Below are positions 13,101 to 25,597 of a stretch of DNA of 64,000 nucleotides, one piece after another. Every line of letters begins with the position of its first letter. The stretch's first letter is position 1. The stretch lies in the NCBI RefSeq assembly GCF_011075055.1, contig NW_025401099.1, positions 186,001 to 250,000 of the forward strand, in the 5' to 3' direction. Below the pieces are notes generated by a model. It saw nothing but the letters and a program-made list of their open reading frames with translations, was not told where the DNA came from and did no database searches. Origin of the DNA: Mangifera indica (taxonomy: Eukaryota; Streptophyta; Magnoliopsida; Sapindales; Anacardiaceae). A program made the position numbers and the translations under genes.

Positions 13101-13267
13101 TATCTCGATGATGTGGCAATGACACATGGCCATAGTTTCTTTATACACAGTTGCATGTCATACAAAACTCATACTTTGATTTTGGAATCATATTAAATCA
13201 TCCACACATTAATTAAACTCATGCATAAAGACTATTTTTCCCTTGAGACATATTTGTGAGTGCTACA
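10118..13267 (-). mobile_element. Gypsy G1, 3' LTR
   Basis: The LTR starts TGTAACATTCCC and ends GAGTGCTACA in plus coordinates. A short pyrimidine tract (CCTTTCTCTT, purine-rich in the sense strand) follows and is the expected polypurine tract. It matches the LTR at 20078-21442 over long stretches (for example 10985-11330 with 20170-20510). Without the foldback insertion it is about 2.4 kb. It contains several short palindromic motifs such as GACACACTAGGATGTGTC at 11964-11981. The open frames at 11125-11319 and 11977-12228 are not supported as genes. Confidence 0.85.
10202..10972. mobile_element. Foldback (long-TIR) element with 8-bp target duplication
   Basis: The 771-bp element begins GGCCAAAGGACTATTTCCCA and ends with its near inverse. 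The two arms are inverted copies over roughly 300 bp each. The flanks are TTTAAAAA at 10194-10201 and 10973-10980. The paired G1 LTR lacks the element: the empty site is at about 20130-20180. The centre is unusually GC-rich and built from GAAGACGAAG-like repeats. No transposase is encoded; the frames at 10412-10669 and 10536-10766 simply follow the inverted arms. The 8-bp duplication would fit hAT mobilization and a 9-bp one a MULE; the superfamily is undecided. Confidence 0.9.
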
Positions 13268-13421
13268 ATTCCTTTCTCTTTATTAGAAATTTGCCCATGA
13301 AATTCACTGGGAACAACTTGGGATACTTCTCTCTTATACCCTGCTTTATCTCTTAAGTAGCCTCCTCAACCTTATAACCCCTCTAAAACACTTTAACCAA
13401 TGAAATTTTTCAGTACCTCAA

Positions 13422-13700
13422 CTATTTGATCATTTTATCTAGGTTTTGAACTGGTCTCTCATCATAACTCAAGTTCTTGGATAGTTGGGTTTCCTCAGTC
13501 CTAAGCATATAAGATGGATCACCAATATACTTGTGCAATGATAAAACATGAAACACATTATGAATATGATCTATGCCTGCCAAAAATGCAAGTCTATAGG
13601 CTACCTTACTGGTCCACTTCATAATCCTATATAGGCTTATATACTTAAGAGCCAACTTGCCCTTTCTTCTAAACGTCATCATACGCTTGAAAGGGGCCAT
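13422..13700 (-). pseudogene. G1 integrase C-terminal domain
   Basis: A 92-residue open piece contains KRMMTFRRKGKLALKYISLY, VAYRLAFLAG and HIHNVFHVLSLHKYIGDPSY. This is the conserved C-terminal block of Ty3/gypsy chromovirus integrases (family consensus around GKLSPRYIGPY and IHNVFHVSMLRKY). It is the 3' end of pol, about 150 bp from the polypurine tract, as expected. Confidence 0.85.
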
Positions 13701-14829
13701 TCAGATGAAAACTTTATCACCCATAATGAATTATAAGGCTCAATGTCTTTGATTGGCATCACTTTTTTGTCAATCTTAGGCTTACTTCATTTTTTGCCTA
13801 ATTAGCTAGACATTCTCAATCATTTCTTAAGTTAACTCTAATCCAAGAGACTAAATCAAGAATCTTTCTCACTCAACTCATCCTAGTGTAGAAAAAAGTG
13901 ACACTGCCTACATAAAGTACCTTATAGGGCTTCATCTGAATCGTAACCTAGTAACCGTTATTATAAACAAACTCCACCAAAGGTAACATTTCTACACAAC
14001 TCACCTTATGGTCCAAACAGCAAGCTCTCAACATATCTTTTAATACCTCACTAGTCTTTTAACATCTGTTTGAAAGTGATATATTGTACTAAATGTCAAA
14101 TTCATGCCTAATGATATATGTAGACTCCTCTAAAAAGGTAACACAAACCGTGTCTCTATTTGATACAATAGTCCTGGTATCCTATGCAACTGATAATCTC
14201 TCAAACATATAATTTTCTCAATTGATTTGTAAAGGTGGTGTTCTTAATAGGTAGGAAATACATCGACTTGTTCAATTTGTCTGTTATTACCTATAGCACA
14301 TTGAAACCACTCTAAACCCTTTGGAGCCTAACAATGAAATCAATAAAGATATGCTCCCATTTTTACTCGAGTATGCTTAGAGGTTAAAGCAAACCTACAG
14401 GTCTTTGGTTTTTGGCCTTTATCTATTAATAGGTGAGACACTTAACAACACCCATATCTTTTTTCATGTCAGACTACCAAAAACTCCTTAAATTCAGATA
14501 CATTTTTACACCCCTAAAATAGGTAGTGCAAAACGAACTGTGAGTCTCTCTAAGAATCCTTTGCCTTAACTCATTTATAGGTAGGATACAAACTATGCCT
14601 TTAAACTCAAGAACATCATCTACCATATGAAAATCTATCTCGAAACCATTTTGAATTTTCTAGAATCTTGGCCTATACTAATCATCCCCTGATTGAACTA
14701 TGTTAATCTCTTCCATCAATGTGGATTTGATCTTTAATATAGCTAGAGCTTTATTCAACAACTTAATATGCTTTCAACCTAGATATATCTAGATCTCTTT
14801 TTGAACCATCAATTATGATAGAAATACCT

Positions 14830-15900
14830 TTCTACTAAAGGCGTGATAGACTATATTTGCCTTGCTTACATGATACTTAATATCACAGTCATAGTCATTC
14901 ATAAGTTTGAGCCATCTCCTCTATCTAATATTTAGCTCCTTCTAAGTGGAGAAATAATTAAGGCTTTTGTCATCAATGTGAATATTGCATTTCTCCCCAT
15001 ACAGATAGTGCCTTTAAATTTTAAGTACAAATACTACCACTACTAACTCCAAATCATAAGTGGGGTATCTGGTCTTGAAATCCTTTAACTGTCTTGAGCC
15101 ATATGTTATTACTTTGCCTCGCTATATCAATACTACTCCCAAACCACTATAAGATACATCGATATACAAATCATACTCAACTTCTTCTTCTGTTAAGGCT
15201 AATACTAGAGTTAAAGTCAATCTTCTCTTTGACCATTAAACTTGAGTTTCCTTCTTCGTTAAAGTTGTTAGAGGCCTTACTAACTTAGAAAACTTGTTAA
15301 CAAATCTTTTATAGTACCTTGATAAATCAAAAAAACTATGAACCTCTTTATAGTCTTTGGTCTCATTCTTGCTTAGGTTACTTAATATACCCTTTGTTGA
15401 GACTACATGCCCCAAGAAAACTAATCTATCAAGCCAAAATTCACACTTTTAGAACTTTGCATATGGTTTTTTTTTCCTCAACCTTTACAAAGTAAATCTT
15501 AGGTGTTCATCATGTTCTTCATGACTCTTGGAATGCACTAGAATGTCATCAAAAAACACCACAATGGACTTATCCTGGTAGTCGTGGAACACCCTATTCA
15601 TCAAGTCTATGAAAACTATAGGTGCATTCATCACTTTGAATAGATTTATGGTAGCTTAACCTCAAGTTTATCTTAGAGAATACCATTGATCCTCTTAACT
15701 AATCAAACAGATCGTCTATTTTAGGCAATGGGTACTTGTTAAGTTCTTTGTAGTCTATGCACATCTTTATGAACCTTTCTTTCTTTTTAACAAATAGGAT
15801 AGACATTCCTTAAGGAGAATGACTCAGTCTGATGAAACTATTTTCAAGTAACTCTTAAAGTTGTTTCTTTAATTCTTGTAACTTGATTAGGGTCATTTTG
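14830..15900 (-). pseudogene. G1 RNase H and reverse transcriptase relic
   Basis: The RT active site reads SIVVFFDDILVHS on the minus strand at about 15535-15570. The conserved YxDD is therefore FFDD, still with both aspartates. The flanking sequence fits the gypsy RT palm (the ALMNRVF-like segment at about 15590 and the IPKIDD-like segment near 15700). RNase H follows to the left at 14830-15090. Interrupting stops rule out a working enzyme. Confidence 0.8.
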
Positions 15901-16125
15901 TAAGGTGTCTTTGAAATATTTGTTATGTTTGATGGTAGTTCTATTTTTAATTCTATCTCTCGCTTAGGAGCTAATCTCGATATCTCTTTCAAAAAAACAT
16001 TTGGAAACTCTTATACGACTAGTATTCCTATAAACTTAGGTATGTCTCCACATTATTCACTAGATGAGCTAAGAAACTTGTGCACCTCTTATTTAACAGT
16101 CTCATTGCCTTTATGATGCGAATCA

Positions 16126-16460
16126 TCATGCTTTTGATACACCCTTATCGAACTTAAACTGATCTTTATTCTCAAGATTGAACATGACTTTTTTACATCG
16201 ATAATCAATTCTAGCTCCATTCCTCTCTATGAAATTCATCCCTAGAATCATATCAAAGTCTAGTATCTCAAACACTATTAGGTCCACAAGACGTTGTTTG
16301 CCTTGAATTTCTATCATTTGTCTAGCAAAAATCTCATCACTTATTATTGACCTACCATTTGATAACTTTGTCCTAACGCTTTAAGCCATCCTTACTTGTT
16401 GTACTCCTAATCTCTCAATTAAACTCTTCACTACAAAACAATGAGCAGTACCACAGTCAA
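16126..16460 (-). pseudogene. G1 retroviral-type aspartic protease relic
   Basis: The minus strand encodes IIIDCGTAHCFV at about 16420-16455, matching the protease active-site motif of the family (D-S/C-G-A-T-H-x-F). Further on it has DLIVFEILDFDMILGMNFI and IDYRCKKVMFNL, the usual end of the protease domain. The catalytic Asp is present, but A-T is transposed to T-A and a stop separates the pieces. Confidence 0.8.
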
Positions 16461-17126
16461 TTATAATGTATAAAAAAGTACCAAGGCAAGAAATTTAGCT
16501 AGCGAATGATAATAGGTTAGCCTCGATAGGTCCTTAGGTAATGGTGAAAACTCTAACAATAGCTCCTTTCACTTCCTACTCAAATCAAACTAAGCCTTCG
16601 AATAGGATATGGCCATGCGTCCTGACTGATGATGCCTGTAGTAGACCATTGCCTACTCAGATGCTTTCTTTTATAATGTCTGCCGCACTTTGACAAACTG
16701 GAATTGTTTCTTGCTACTTTTCCAAAACTTCTTGTTCCCCTTAGGTTGGAATTACTTCTTTTCTTTTCTTTCTAAAGAAGGATCCTTTTGTATTAGGGCA
16801 CTACTGTTACCCTGTTGTGGTACTAGTACTAGTTTTGATACTAGTATTAGTATTGGGGCTGACTGAGTTGAGGTATGGCCTTACATCCTTTTTGCAAATA
16901 CCTCAGCCCTCAAGGCTCTACTCAAGACCTCACTATAAGTATGGGGCAATTGTGTACCTATCATCACATCTTGGGTTATGGCTAGATCGAACCTATACAC
17001 AAGCTTCTTTGTTCACCCTATCTCAATATTTGCTATCTCACGGGTATAACTTGCCAAGTGATTGAATTTGTTGGAGTATTCATTCATTGAATTTGTACCC
17101 TGAGTTGATGTGAGGAACTCTTGAAC

Positions 17127-17722
17127 CTAGTTAGTAAATACAAAAATGGAAAAAAAAAGGTATCGGAATTATACAAGTATATACAGATAAATGGTGAAAA
17201 TATGTTTATAAAAAATGATCATAAAATTTAAATATGACAAAGACATGAAACGTGTATATACGGGTTTAATATGACACATCATCAATAATATGTTTCTAAA
17301 AAAATGACAATATTAATAAAAAATTTAACACTTTTCATAGATCATCTAGTTAACAATTCAAATGTACAATATTAAATTGATTATTAAACCTAATATAATA
17401 TAATATATAACCAAGATTCAATCATTAAAAAAAATTATCGGGAAAGGTAAAGGATTTGGATGACAAAAAATTAGATTTTTTGTTTTATATAGTTATGACA
17501 TTATGGTAATTAATTAAAAATGTAAGGGATATTTTCATACTTTAAAAAATTCATAAGAAACAGAAAACATAAAAAATGGCAAAATTATGCAATTAATATA
17601 GGACTCGTATAAAATACGCGTTTAATATATTTTGCTTTCAAAAATTCAGAACAACATGTTTAAAACCCAAATTAAAAGGAAACGCTAATTAAACATGAAT
17701 AATTCACATTTTCACTAACTAG
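17127..17722. mobile_element. MULE-like MITE inside G1 gag
   Basis: The 596-bp AT-rich insert has terminal inverted repeats CTAGTTAGT and ACTAACTAG. It is flanked by ACTCTTGAAC (17117-17126) and ACTCTTGAGC (17723-17732), a 10-bp duplication with one mismatch. The uninterrupted gag sequence is visible in G2 around 24855. It has no coding capacity. Length and duplication size suggest a Mutator-type non-autonomous element. Confidence 0.75.
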
Positions 17723-17778
17723 ACTCTTGAGCCCTAATGCGTGTCACATCTGCTCCCTTATAGTCAGCCTCAAACCTT

Positions 17779-17976
17779 TGTTAGTGTATGTCATAGGAAA
17801 CAATTGTGTTGTTGATTTTCAAGGCATTTTATCTTGTGTATATGTGTGTGTGTGACTGTGTGTGTGTGTGTGATAATTTATTAATGAAAGAAAGATTTAT
17901 TTTGTTCACATACGTAAACTACTTTTTTTATTTGAATTAATATAAAGTATATATATGAATTGTCTAAATAATTCAC

Positions 17977-18025
<49 letters not shown>

Positions 18026-19445
18026 GGAATTATCAAATTGTTCCTTATGAATGTGATATAAGTTGGGCAATAATATTACATAGTAGGCATACTGAATGCC
18101 TCTGTTAAATATCATGAGATGATATTAATCCGGATGACGATAATAGTCATGTCATGAAGGCATTAGTATGGATTAAATGTTAGTGAACTATTTTTCGAAC
18201 GTGACTAATAATAATAGGTCACATGGTCATTAAATTATAGTTAATGACTTATCTATGTTTATACCAGTGTACAAAGTTATCCTTTGACTTGAAATGTCAT
18301 GATCGAATTTGATATGTATGCGGATGACTCATATGGCATATAAATGTGAGGCTAACCATATTTCATATGAAAGACCATTTTGGTCATACATTGTTTGTAT
18401 ACGGAGACCCATGATGATAAAGATAAGATCCGTTAACTCAAAATTATTGGGTTCAAAATATCTATTAATTTGACTAGAATCTAAGTTTGGAAATGAATGT
18501 TGAGTAATATTGGAAACCAAAATCTCAAGCTAGAGTATACTTTTAGTCATATAAAGGGTGTTTGTGATGACGTGTTTCGAATATATTGATCAACAATTCA
18601 TAGGGAATCAAAATTAGGGTTTTGATGAACTATGAACCCGAAATATATCAGAATTGGACAATAGAAGGATCTTATCTATATGAAGCATACAATTAGGAAA
18701 TTAGCTTTGATTAAGTGTTTCTTTATTGTGGTTTAGAAGCTATGGAACATTGTTAGATGTTTACCATGATCGTTAACTTTTTTAGATATGTTTCAGATCA
18801 TCTAAAAAAGGGCTCATAGTGATGTCACGTTAAACCTAAAGGGTTACACCAATAAGTCAAGCATTTTAAGAGTAAGGATTAATTATCTGGGGTTGGTTAG
18901 CACCTTCTAAAAGATAATGAAATTAAAATCATATAAAGTGTTAATTATATGGGTGCAAAAATAACATTTTAAAAGTTAAGATGGTAATGAGATTGAATTA
19001 GGGTGGCTAATGTATATGTTTGATATACTTGTATGGTTATAGTTTAAATTGAGAATTTAAAGAGATCAAATAATAAATATGAAATTGTTAATTAGCCATC
19101 ACTATAAAATAAGCTTTTAATTCATTTTAAGATATTTTTTAGTTCATTGTGAGAAAAAATTCTCTCACAAAATAAAAAGGAAAAACTTTCATTTCTCTAA
19201 AGATACACCTTTCAAGTCACCTTTTAAGAGGCATTCACCTCTCAATTGGTATTTTTGTTTGGTTGGTGCATTTCTTTGGAGGCTTTTCACTTGAAAAGCT
19301 ATTCTCCATCATCTTCATCAAAGAAAGAAAGTAAGGAGTAGGCAAAATCACTAATCCTTTTCTATGTTTTTTGACTACATTGATTCATATTTATATGTCA
19401 CATGTATGTTGTCTTTCCATCCCAATTTTACCAAGTTCTCTCACA
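17779..19445 (+). mobile_element. Copia-like solo LTR inside G1 gag
   Basis: It starts TGTTAGTGTATG and ends TTCTCTCACA, with candidate duplications ACCTT (17774-17778) and ACCTC (19446-19450). The gypsy gag reading resumes on both sides when compared with G2 at 24870-24930. The internal sequence has the character of a long plant copia LTR, and its 3' part is homologous to 9606-10117. One duplication mismatch leaves the exact ends slightly uncertain. Confidence 0.65.
17980..18022. repeat. (AT)n microsatellite
   Basis: About 21 AT dinucleotides lie inside the copia solo LTR. A short (GT)n-rich stretch precedes it at 17836-17872. Confidence 0.95.
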
Positions 19446-20060
19446 ACCTCTTCCTCAACTCTGACCAAGGCATTTCAGAGATCTTTACCATCTCTTAGAC
19501 AAGGTTCCATTGTGTCTTAGCACTAGACTTAAAAAAATAGGTGGCATATCTGACTTTCTCATAATCCATCATGTCAAATAGGGTCATCACACTCTCTATC
19601 TATTCTAACCACTCTTAGTTGCAATTAGATCTTTAGCACTATCAAATTTCTATGGTTCATGCATGTCGGGGAGGTTAAAGATGAGAAGCAACTAAGTCTC
19701 GACTAGTAATACTATCAATGTTGTGGTTGGTACAGAAGTCACCTTAATTGAGCCCTAAGCTTGTGTTGGGAAAACCTGAGCTAACTCATTAACTTAAGCT
19801 AGAAAACTTTCCTTCTTGAAAATCTATCTGAATATGTTTCTGATGTCATTAGCACTTAAACCTGCTTAGGGAACTTAGGGTATTGCCTTCACACTTTGAG
19901 TCCTCAATGGGCTCTCAGTTTGATTATTTCTAATGCTAACTCTATAAATTTTACTTACAGTGATTAGTTGTGGGTGCAATCAATGTGGCATGAGAGACTT
20001 ATATTCCTACTATATTTGATTACACATATACTTATGATATATTTTGGGTACCAAAATCAT

Positions 20061-20074
20061 GCTCTAATACTAAC
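20061..20074 (-). other. G1 primer-binding site
   Basis: The minus strand reads GTTAGTATTAGAGC next to the LTR. This is a degenerate form of TGGTATCAGAGC, complementary to the 3' end of initiator tRNA-Met. It fixes the orientation of G1 and marks 20078 as the inner edge of the 5' LTR. Confidence 0.7.
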
Positions 20075-20077
20075 TTT

Positions 20078-21175
20078 TGATACCCCCTTCAAAAGTATAA
20101 CCCTTCACAGGAAAATGTCACTAAATTGACTATTTTGAGCATGCTTAACTTTTAAAAACATTCAAAAACTCACAAATAAAATATTATAAAACTCTTGAAT
20201 AAAAATAATTTATTAATTAACAAAATTATGAAAAAAACTTTTGTCATAAAAACAACTAGAAACGTATAAAAGATGTCTTAAATTCAAATCATAAAATGAA
20301 AGAATCATAATGTATAGTCAAATTCATAAATAAAATCATCAAAAAATAGAAGTTGATAAAAATTGAAATGATGGAAATACCTTTCCAAGTCAATGCCCGT
20401 TAACCACCTCTCGTCCTATAATCGTCATGATCACATATATCTACACACATAAAAGTAGGGGAGCTAGTGATAAAACATTTAGTAAGTAGGAGATTCTATT
20501 GTTAATCATGTATTAAATCCCCAAAATGCCTTTGATCTCAACTTATATTGACTTTGTCATCTAGAGTTGGCATTAAACTCTATAAAAATGATGATAGTTC
20601 CTATTTGTTAACTTGCTCTCATACTGAAGTCTAGAAAATGTTTAGGTTACATGTGTTAACTCTTAGATTGAATTATATCCTGCTCAGTCATTAAGGAACC
20701 ACTCTCCGAATTCTTATATGGCATAACCATACTTTACTCTGTGGAAACGTTAGTACGAGAAAGTTAAAATGATCTGTATGCTAGGTCGATTGGTTTGAAT
20801 TGAATATAAGGATTTGACACCTTGACTGTGTGAGTTGTCTCTCTATTCCATTATACAGTACTGTATCTTATCTAGGCTTTACTGTAAGCAAATACACTAC
20901 TGTAGATAGTGTAGCAAATGTGTACTTACAGTGCCTCCTCATAAAGATTATATGATTCTATCAAGTAAGCATCTTGAGTATTAACTCAACTTAGCTCGGT
21001 CTCAATTCTACTTAAGCATACATCTTGTGCCTTATTCAAACTTATTTCTTAGGCACATAAGGTACTATTACATACCCGGGATCTCTATACTGGCTCTTAG
21101 GATGACCCATATATTCTTAGCCTAATTTCCTTTCTCCACGGGTGTGTGGTCCTTGACATATTAGGGTGTGCTCTT

Positions 21176-21262
<87 letters not shown>

Positions 21263-21442
21263 GGCACACGACTAACCTCCTCGTTGCCTTTCTCGTATGG
21301 CATTTTCCTTATGCACACAAAAGTGTGCCTTAAACACATGGGCGTGTGCCCCTTTCAAATATTTATTTCACTTTCCTTTTTTTAAAAGTTATCTCAATCG
21401 TCTTACTTTGCAAGGGCATTTCGGTCACTTTATTAATGAATT
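20078..21442 (-). mobile_element. Gypsy G1, 5' LTR (outer part missing)
   Basis: It matches the 3' LTR from its TG end to the region equivalent to about 12155, then stops where a copia LTR begins at 21443. It keeps the site in which the 3' LTR carries the foldback element, so it serves as the empty-site allele. It has a large microsatellite that the 3' LTR lacks. Palindromic motifs include ACACATGGGCGTGTG at 21334-21348. Confidence 0.8.
21177..21257. repeat. (CATA)n-(AT)n microsatellite in the G1 5' LTR
   Basis: Six CATA units pass into about 29 AT units. The corresponding spot in the G1 3' LTR (about 11975-11995) has no array. Confidence 0.97.
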
Positions 21443-23140
21443 TGTGGCATTTGCATAACAAAATAATGATTAAAATTTTAATTAATAAATAAATATATTG
21501 CAAAAACCCTTTCTAGAACAACCTTGTAGGATAATTAATTTACAAACATATTATTTATACTCATAGGGTGTTTATATAATATACTTATATAGAAATGGTT
21601 CCTTTGACTTCCATTGATTAAGACAGATCACAAAATTGCTCTTAAAACCAAATGTAGATTTGAACCTTAATATCCATATAGAGTACAAACCAAATTAGAG
21701 GCTGAAACCATGTTTAAAGACCAGTTAGAATCATGAGCATGATTGTTTAATAATTGATGAAAGCCACGACAATGGCTTTTCATCCCATAGATGGTTAGGT
21801 ATTTCAAGGCACATATGTGTGCCATAACTTTGTATCTTCCAAGAGAAATAGTATATGTGTGGTGTGTGCCACCAATTTCCCTGTGAGGGAAATTTGTACA
21901 TAAAGTGAATATATACATGTTCACATGTAGCCATACCTATGTGGGTTTTACATATATATAATTTATTTATTTAATTTTACTTTATTATTTTATGGCCCAT
22001 ACAAAATTATGAATTGGGTTTAGATTTATCCAATTGGATAAATCCAATCTAACCCTATACTTTCGCACATATAATCATAACCACTCAAGATTATTTCACT
22101 TTAGTCCCTAAGTATTAAAAAATATTTTTGAATCTGAAGGCTTTTCCAAGATTTGAGACCTTTAATCTAGAATCTAGTTTGGACCCAATTTGGATTCAAC
22201 TTGAAAAATCCTAAACCTTTAGAGTTTGATCAATTCTTTTTGTGTGTGACCCATAAGCTCTTCACTAAGTCAATAGAGATCAAATTCGTGTCAGACTCTT
22301 AATCTAACATTTATCTAAACACAAACCAAGAACAGTATCTAGCAAGATATCATGATCACTTGATTAGTTAAGTGTTAGTATATAACTTTTTAACTTGTCA
22401 GTGATACGACTACATGTACAATTTGATCCTTTAATTATATGATACCTATTCGAGGCTAAGATATAGATGAAATGACTCCCTCAAAGATCCTTGACTTACA
22501 CGTTCAAGGATCTTTGAGTTAAATAGATTGACTTTTATCAACGATTGAATAAATATTAGATCAAACATCAACTCTATCCCATTATAACTATATATTTAAT
22601 TGGTCATTGTTATCTATTAGAGAGTCTTAACTAAGATATCAGCTCCTTTGCTCTAGAATGAAAAATCCTTTATCGATCTACTATAGACTTCATACAGATC
22701 CTGATATAATTAATTACCATCTTTTTAGCAATCCTTTGATCAGATTACATTAGCTGATGTCAAACCATACCAATCCTTACACAAAATAGTCTAATGACCT
22801 AAAGTTCAAGGATCACATGTACCTCTCTTCATTAAAAAGATATATTTCTTAAACACTATAACAATTATTCATAAGAAATCTTTTTGGCAAGTTACTCTGG
22901 TAAGCACATCTATAACGTACACTTATGTATTGCATCAAGTTGTCAAAAAATAACTTTAACATGTGAGAACTATCATTATCTCTCAATGAAATTATTTAAC
23001 ACTATGATAACTCTATAACTATTACCTATGCCCTTGGTTATGGTAATATCAGAGTTATAAATGTTTTAAGAGCAACCATCCATTATGCATATAGGGTTCT
23101 CACGATCAGGTGTGGAGCATTGATCCCCTTATCATGGTTC
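21443..23140 (-). mobile_element. Copia LTR, right end truncated
   Basis: It starts TGTGGCATTTGC and aligns with the copia LTRs at 5137-6868 and 39649-41165. The stretch CACATCTATAACGTACACTT near 22907 is a good anchor. Its right end is replaced by gypsy G2 RT sequence at about 23140. The minus-strand open frames at 21667-21934 lie inside it and are not genes. Confidence 0.75.
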
Positions 23141-25597
23141 AACTCAAGTCCATTAATAACCCCTATGCTAATACTACATGCCCTAAGAAAGTTACTTGAT
23201 CGAGCCAAACTTCACATTTAGTAAATTTAGCATACAAGTGTTTCTCTCTTAACCTCTACAATGTAATCCTCAGGTATAGGTCGTGTTCCTCATGTCTCTT
23301 AGAATACACTAAAATGTCATTTATGAAAACCACTATGAATTTATCTAGGCAATCATAGAATACTTTGTTTATCAAATCCATGAACACTATAAGGGCATTC
23401 ATTAGTCTGAACGATATTACATCAAACTCAAAATGTTTATACCTTATCTGAAAAGCTATTTTAGTAATATCTTGCTTGACTAATTTTATCTAGTGGTAGT
23501 CGGATCTCAAGTCTATTGAGAACACCACTAAACCCCTTAGCTAATCAAACAAGTCGATGCACATTCTCATAGACCTATCCTTCTTGTTAAGGAATAAAAT
23601 AATAACTTGCTAAGGAGAGTGACTTAGTCGAATGAACCCATTCTCTAACAACTCATGAAACTGTTTCTTTAACTCTTGTAGCTCAGCTCAGGTCATTCTA
23701 TAAGGTGCCCTAGAAATAGGTGTTGCCTGATGCTAGTTCAATGTTAAATTCATCCTCTCGTTTAGGAGCTAAACCTGGTAACTCCTCCAAAATAACATTT
23801 AAAAACTCTTGAACCATTGGCATTTGCTCTATACTTGGGATTGATTTTGCTTTATTGATTACATTGGTTAGGAAGCCTATGTGCCCCTTACTTAGCACAT
23901 TTCTTGCTTTCATGGCATTAACTAACAAGCTCTTGACACGCCCTTTGCTAAACTCAAACTAATCTCCATTTCCTAGGCTAAACCAAACCTTTTTACACCG
24001 ATAATCTATTTCAGCTCTATTCCTCCCTAAAAAGTCCATCATAAAGATTATGTCGAAGTTTGACATCTCAAATAGTATCAAGTCCATGAGAAGTTGTCTA
24101 CCCTGAATGTCAATGGTTTGCTCTAACATCATTTCCTCATTGATTACTTTCCCCTTATTTGGTAACTCTATTTTTACTCTCTCAGTCACCTAAACTAGTT
24201 GTAGTCCTAGTTTATCTACCAAACTCCTAGTTACGAAAAAATGTGTAACACCACAATTAGTTTAAATTTAAATAAGAGTATTAAAAGAAGAAATCTAATC
24301 AATGGCTGCTATCGGGTTGGCCATTGGATATAATCTGGCCATATATCCTGGCTGATGATAGCAATAGTAGACTACCTGTCTTATCAAGCATTCCTTCTTA
24401 TGATGTTTGTCGTACTTCTGGCAAGCTAAAATCTCTAGGACTTTTTATTTCTTATTACTCCTCTAACCTTTCTTGTTACCTTTAGCCTAAAAGGGTTTCT
24501 TTTTTTTTTCCTCCAAAAAAGGACCACTCTAGATAGAGGTGTTATTACTATTCACTTATGTAATGGCATTGACGTTAAAATCAAGGATGATAGAGGTATT
24601 GTTTGGGTAGAACTCTAATCACACATCCTCCTAATAATGACCTATGCCTTTAATGTTAAACTCAAAGTTTCACAATATGTTTGGGGTATTTGTGCTCTTA
24701 TTATGACATCTTAGGTTATAGTTGGATAAGCTTATAGAGGAATTCCTCTATCCATCCCTTTTAAATACTGGCTATTTCTGGGGCATATCTCATTAAATGA
24801 TTAAATTTGGTCGAGTACTCATTTACTGTGTTTATGTCTTGGGTCAATGTGAGGAACTCTTGAGCTCTAATATAGGTCAAATATGCTCCTCTGTATTTTG
24901 CCTCAAATCTCCTCCTAAACTTATACTAAGACATTTTTTAGGTTTGGGTCATCTCTCTGAAGAGGTTCCACCAAGTTCTAGTACTAGACTTTAGGAAGTA
25001 TATGGCATATCTAACTCTCTTCTGATCAGTCATATCAAATAGACCCATAAAACTCTCTATTTAGTCAAGTCACTCTTCAGTTGCAATTAAATCCTTGGCA
25101 CTATTAAATTTTTTAGGCTAGTACATGCTAGGTAGGTTAAAGATGTGATATAGTTGGGTCTCGACTGAGGTTACCACTGCTAGTACTATGAGTGCTAAAG
25201 TCACCTTTCCTATTCTTATGCTAGTGGTAGAGGAACTAATACTGACTCACTAACTTGAGTTGGAGCATCTTTTTGTTCCTTAAACATCTCATTAAAGATG
25301 TTTCTGACATCTTAAGCACTCAAAATGGGATAGGGAGCCAAAGATATTGCCCCTTCACTCTAGCTCCTCCTTCGGTTCTCAACCTATGTATTCCTGGTGT
25401 TTGTTTTGATTCTCCTTATTTTTCTAAAAATTCTCTTTATTAGTCCCTATAATAAACTTAGCAGTTATACTTAATTTTACTCACAATGATTGGTTGTGGG
25501 TATAGTAAGCATGGTCTGAAGGGCTTACATTCCTACTTACTAGACTATTTTCAAAATACTTCTTTTAGGTTCCTAAAACCATGTTCTAATACTAACT
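23141..25597 (-). pseudogene. Gypsy G2 internal region (gag, protease, partial RT)
   Basis: Minus-strand reading gives gag (24560-25560), a zinc-knuckle region (24340-24480), protease (23959-24260) and the N-terminal half of RT. 23710-23928 encodes MVQEFLNVILEELPGLAPKR, the conserved protease/RT linker of gypsy elements. The protease site reads TNCGVTHFFV, so the catalytic Asp is replaced by Asn. The RT box reads FIND at about 23320. RNase H and integrase are absent because the left side is cut by the copia LTR. It is closely related to G1. Confidence 0.8.

Larger units (their letters stand above)
13268..20077 (-). pseudogene. Gypsy G1 internal region (gag-pol relic)
   Basis: Minus-strand reading gives, from right to left, PBS, gag, zinc-knuckle region, protease, RT, RNase H and integrase. 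This is the order of Ty3/gypsy elements. The gag part is split by two insertions (17127-17722 and 17779-19445). The integrase C-terminus resembles chromovirus-type elements with the RIHNVFHVS-like motif. There are many stops and frameshifts. Subdomains with clear motifs are listed separately. Confidence 0.85.
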
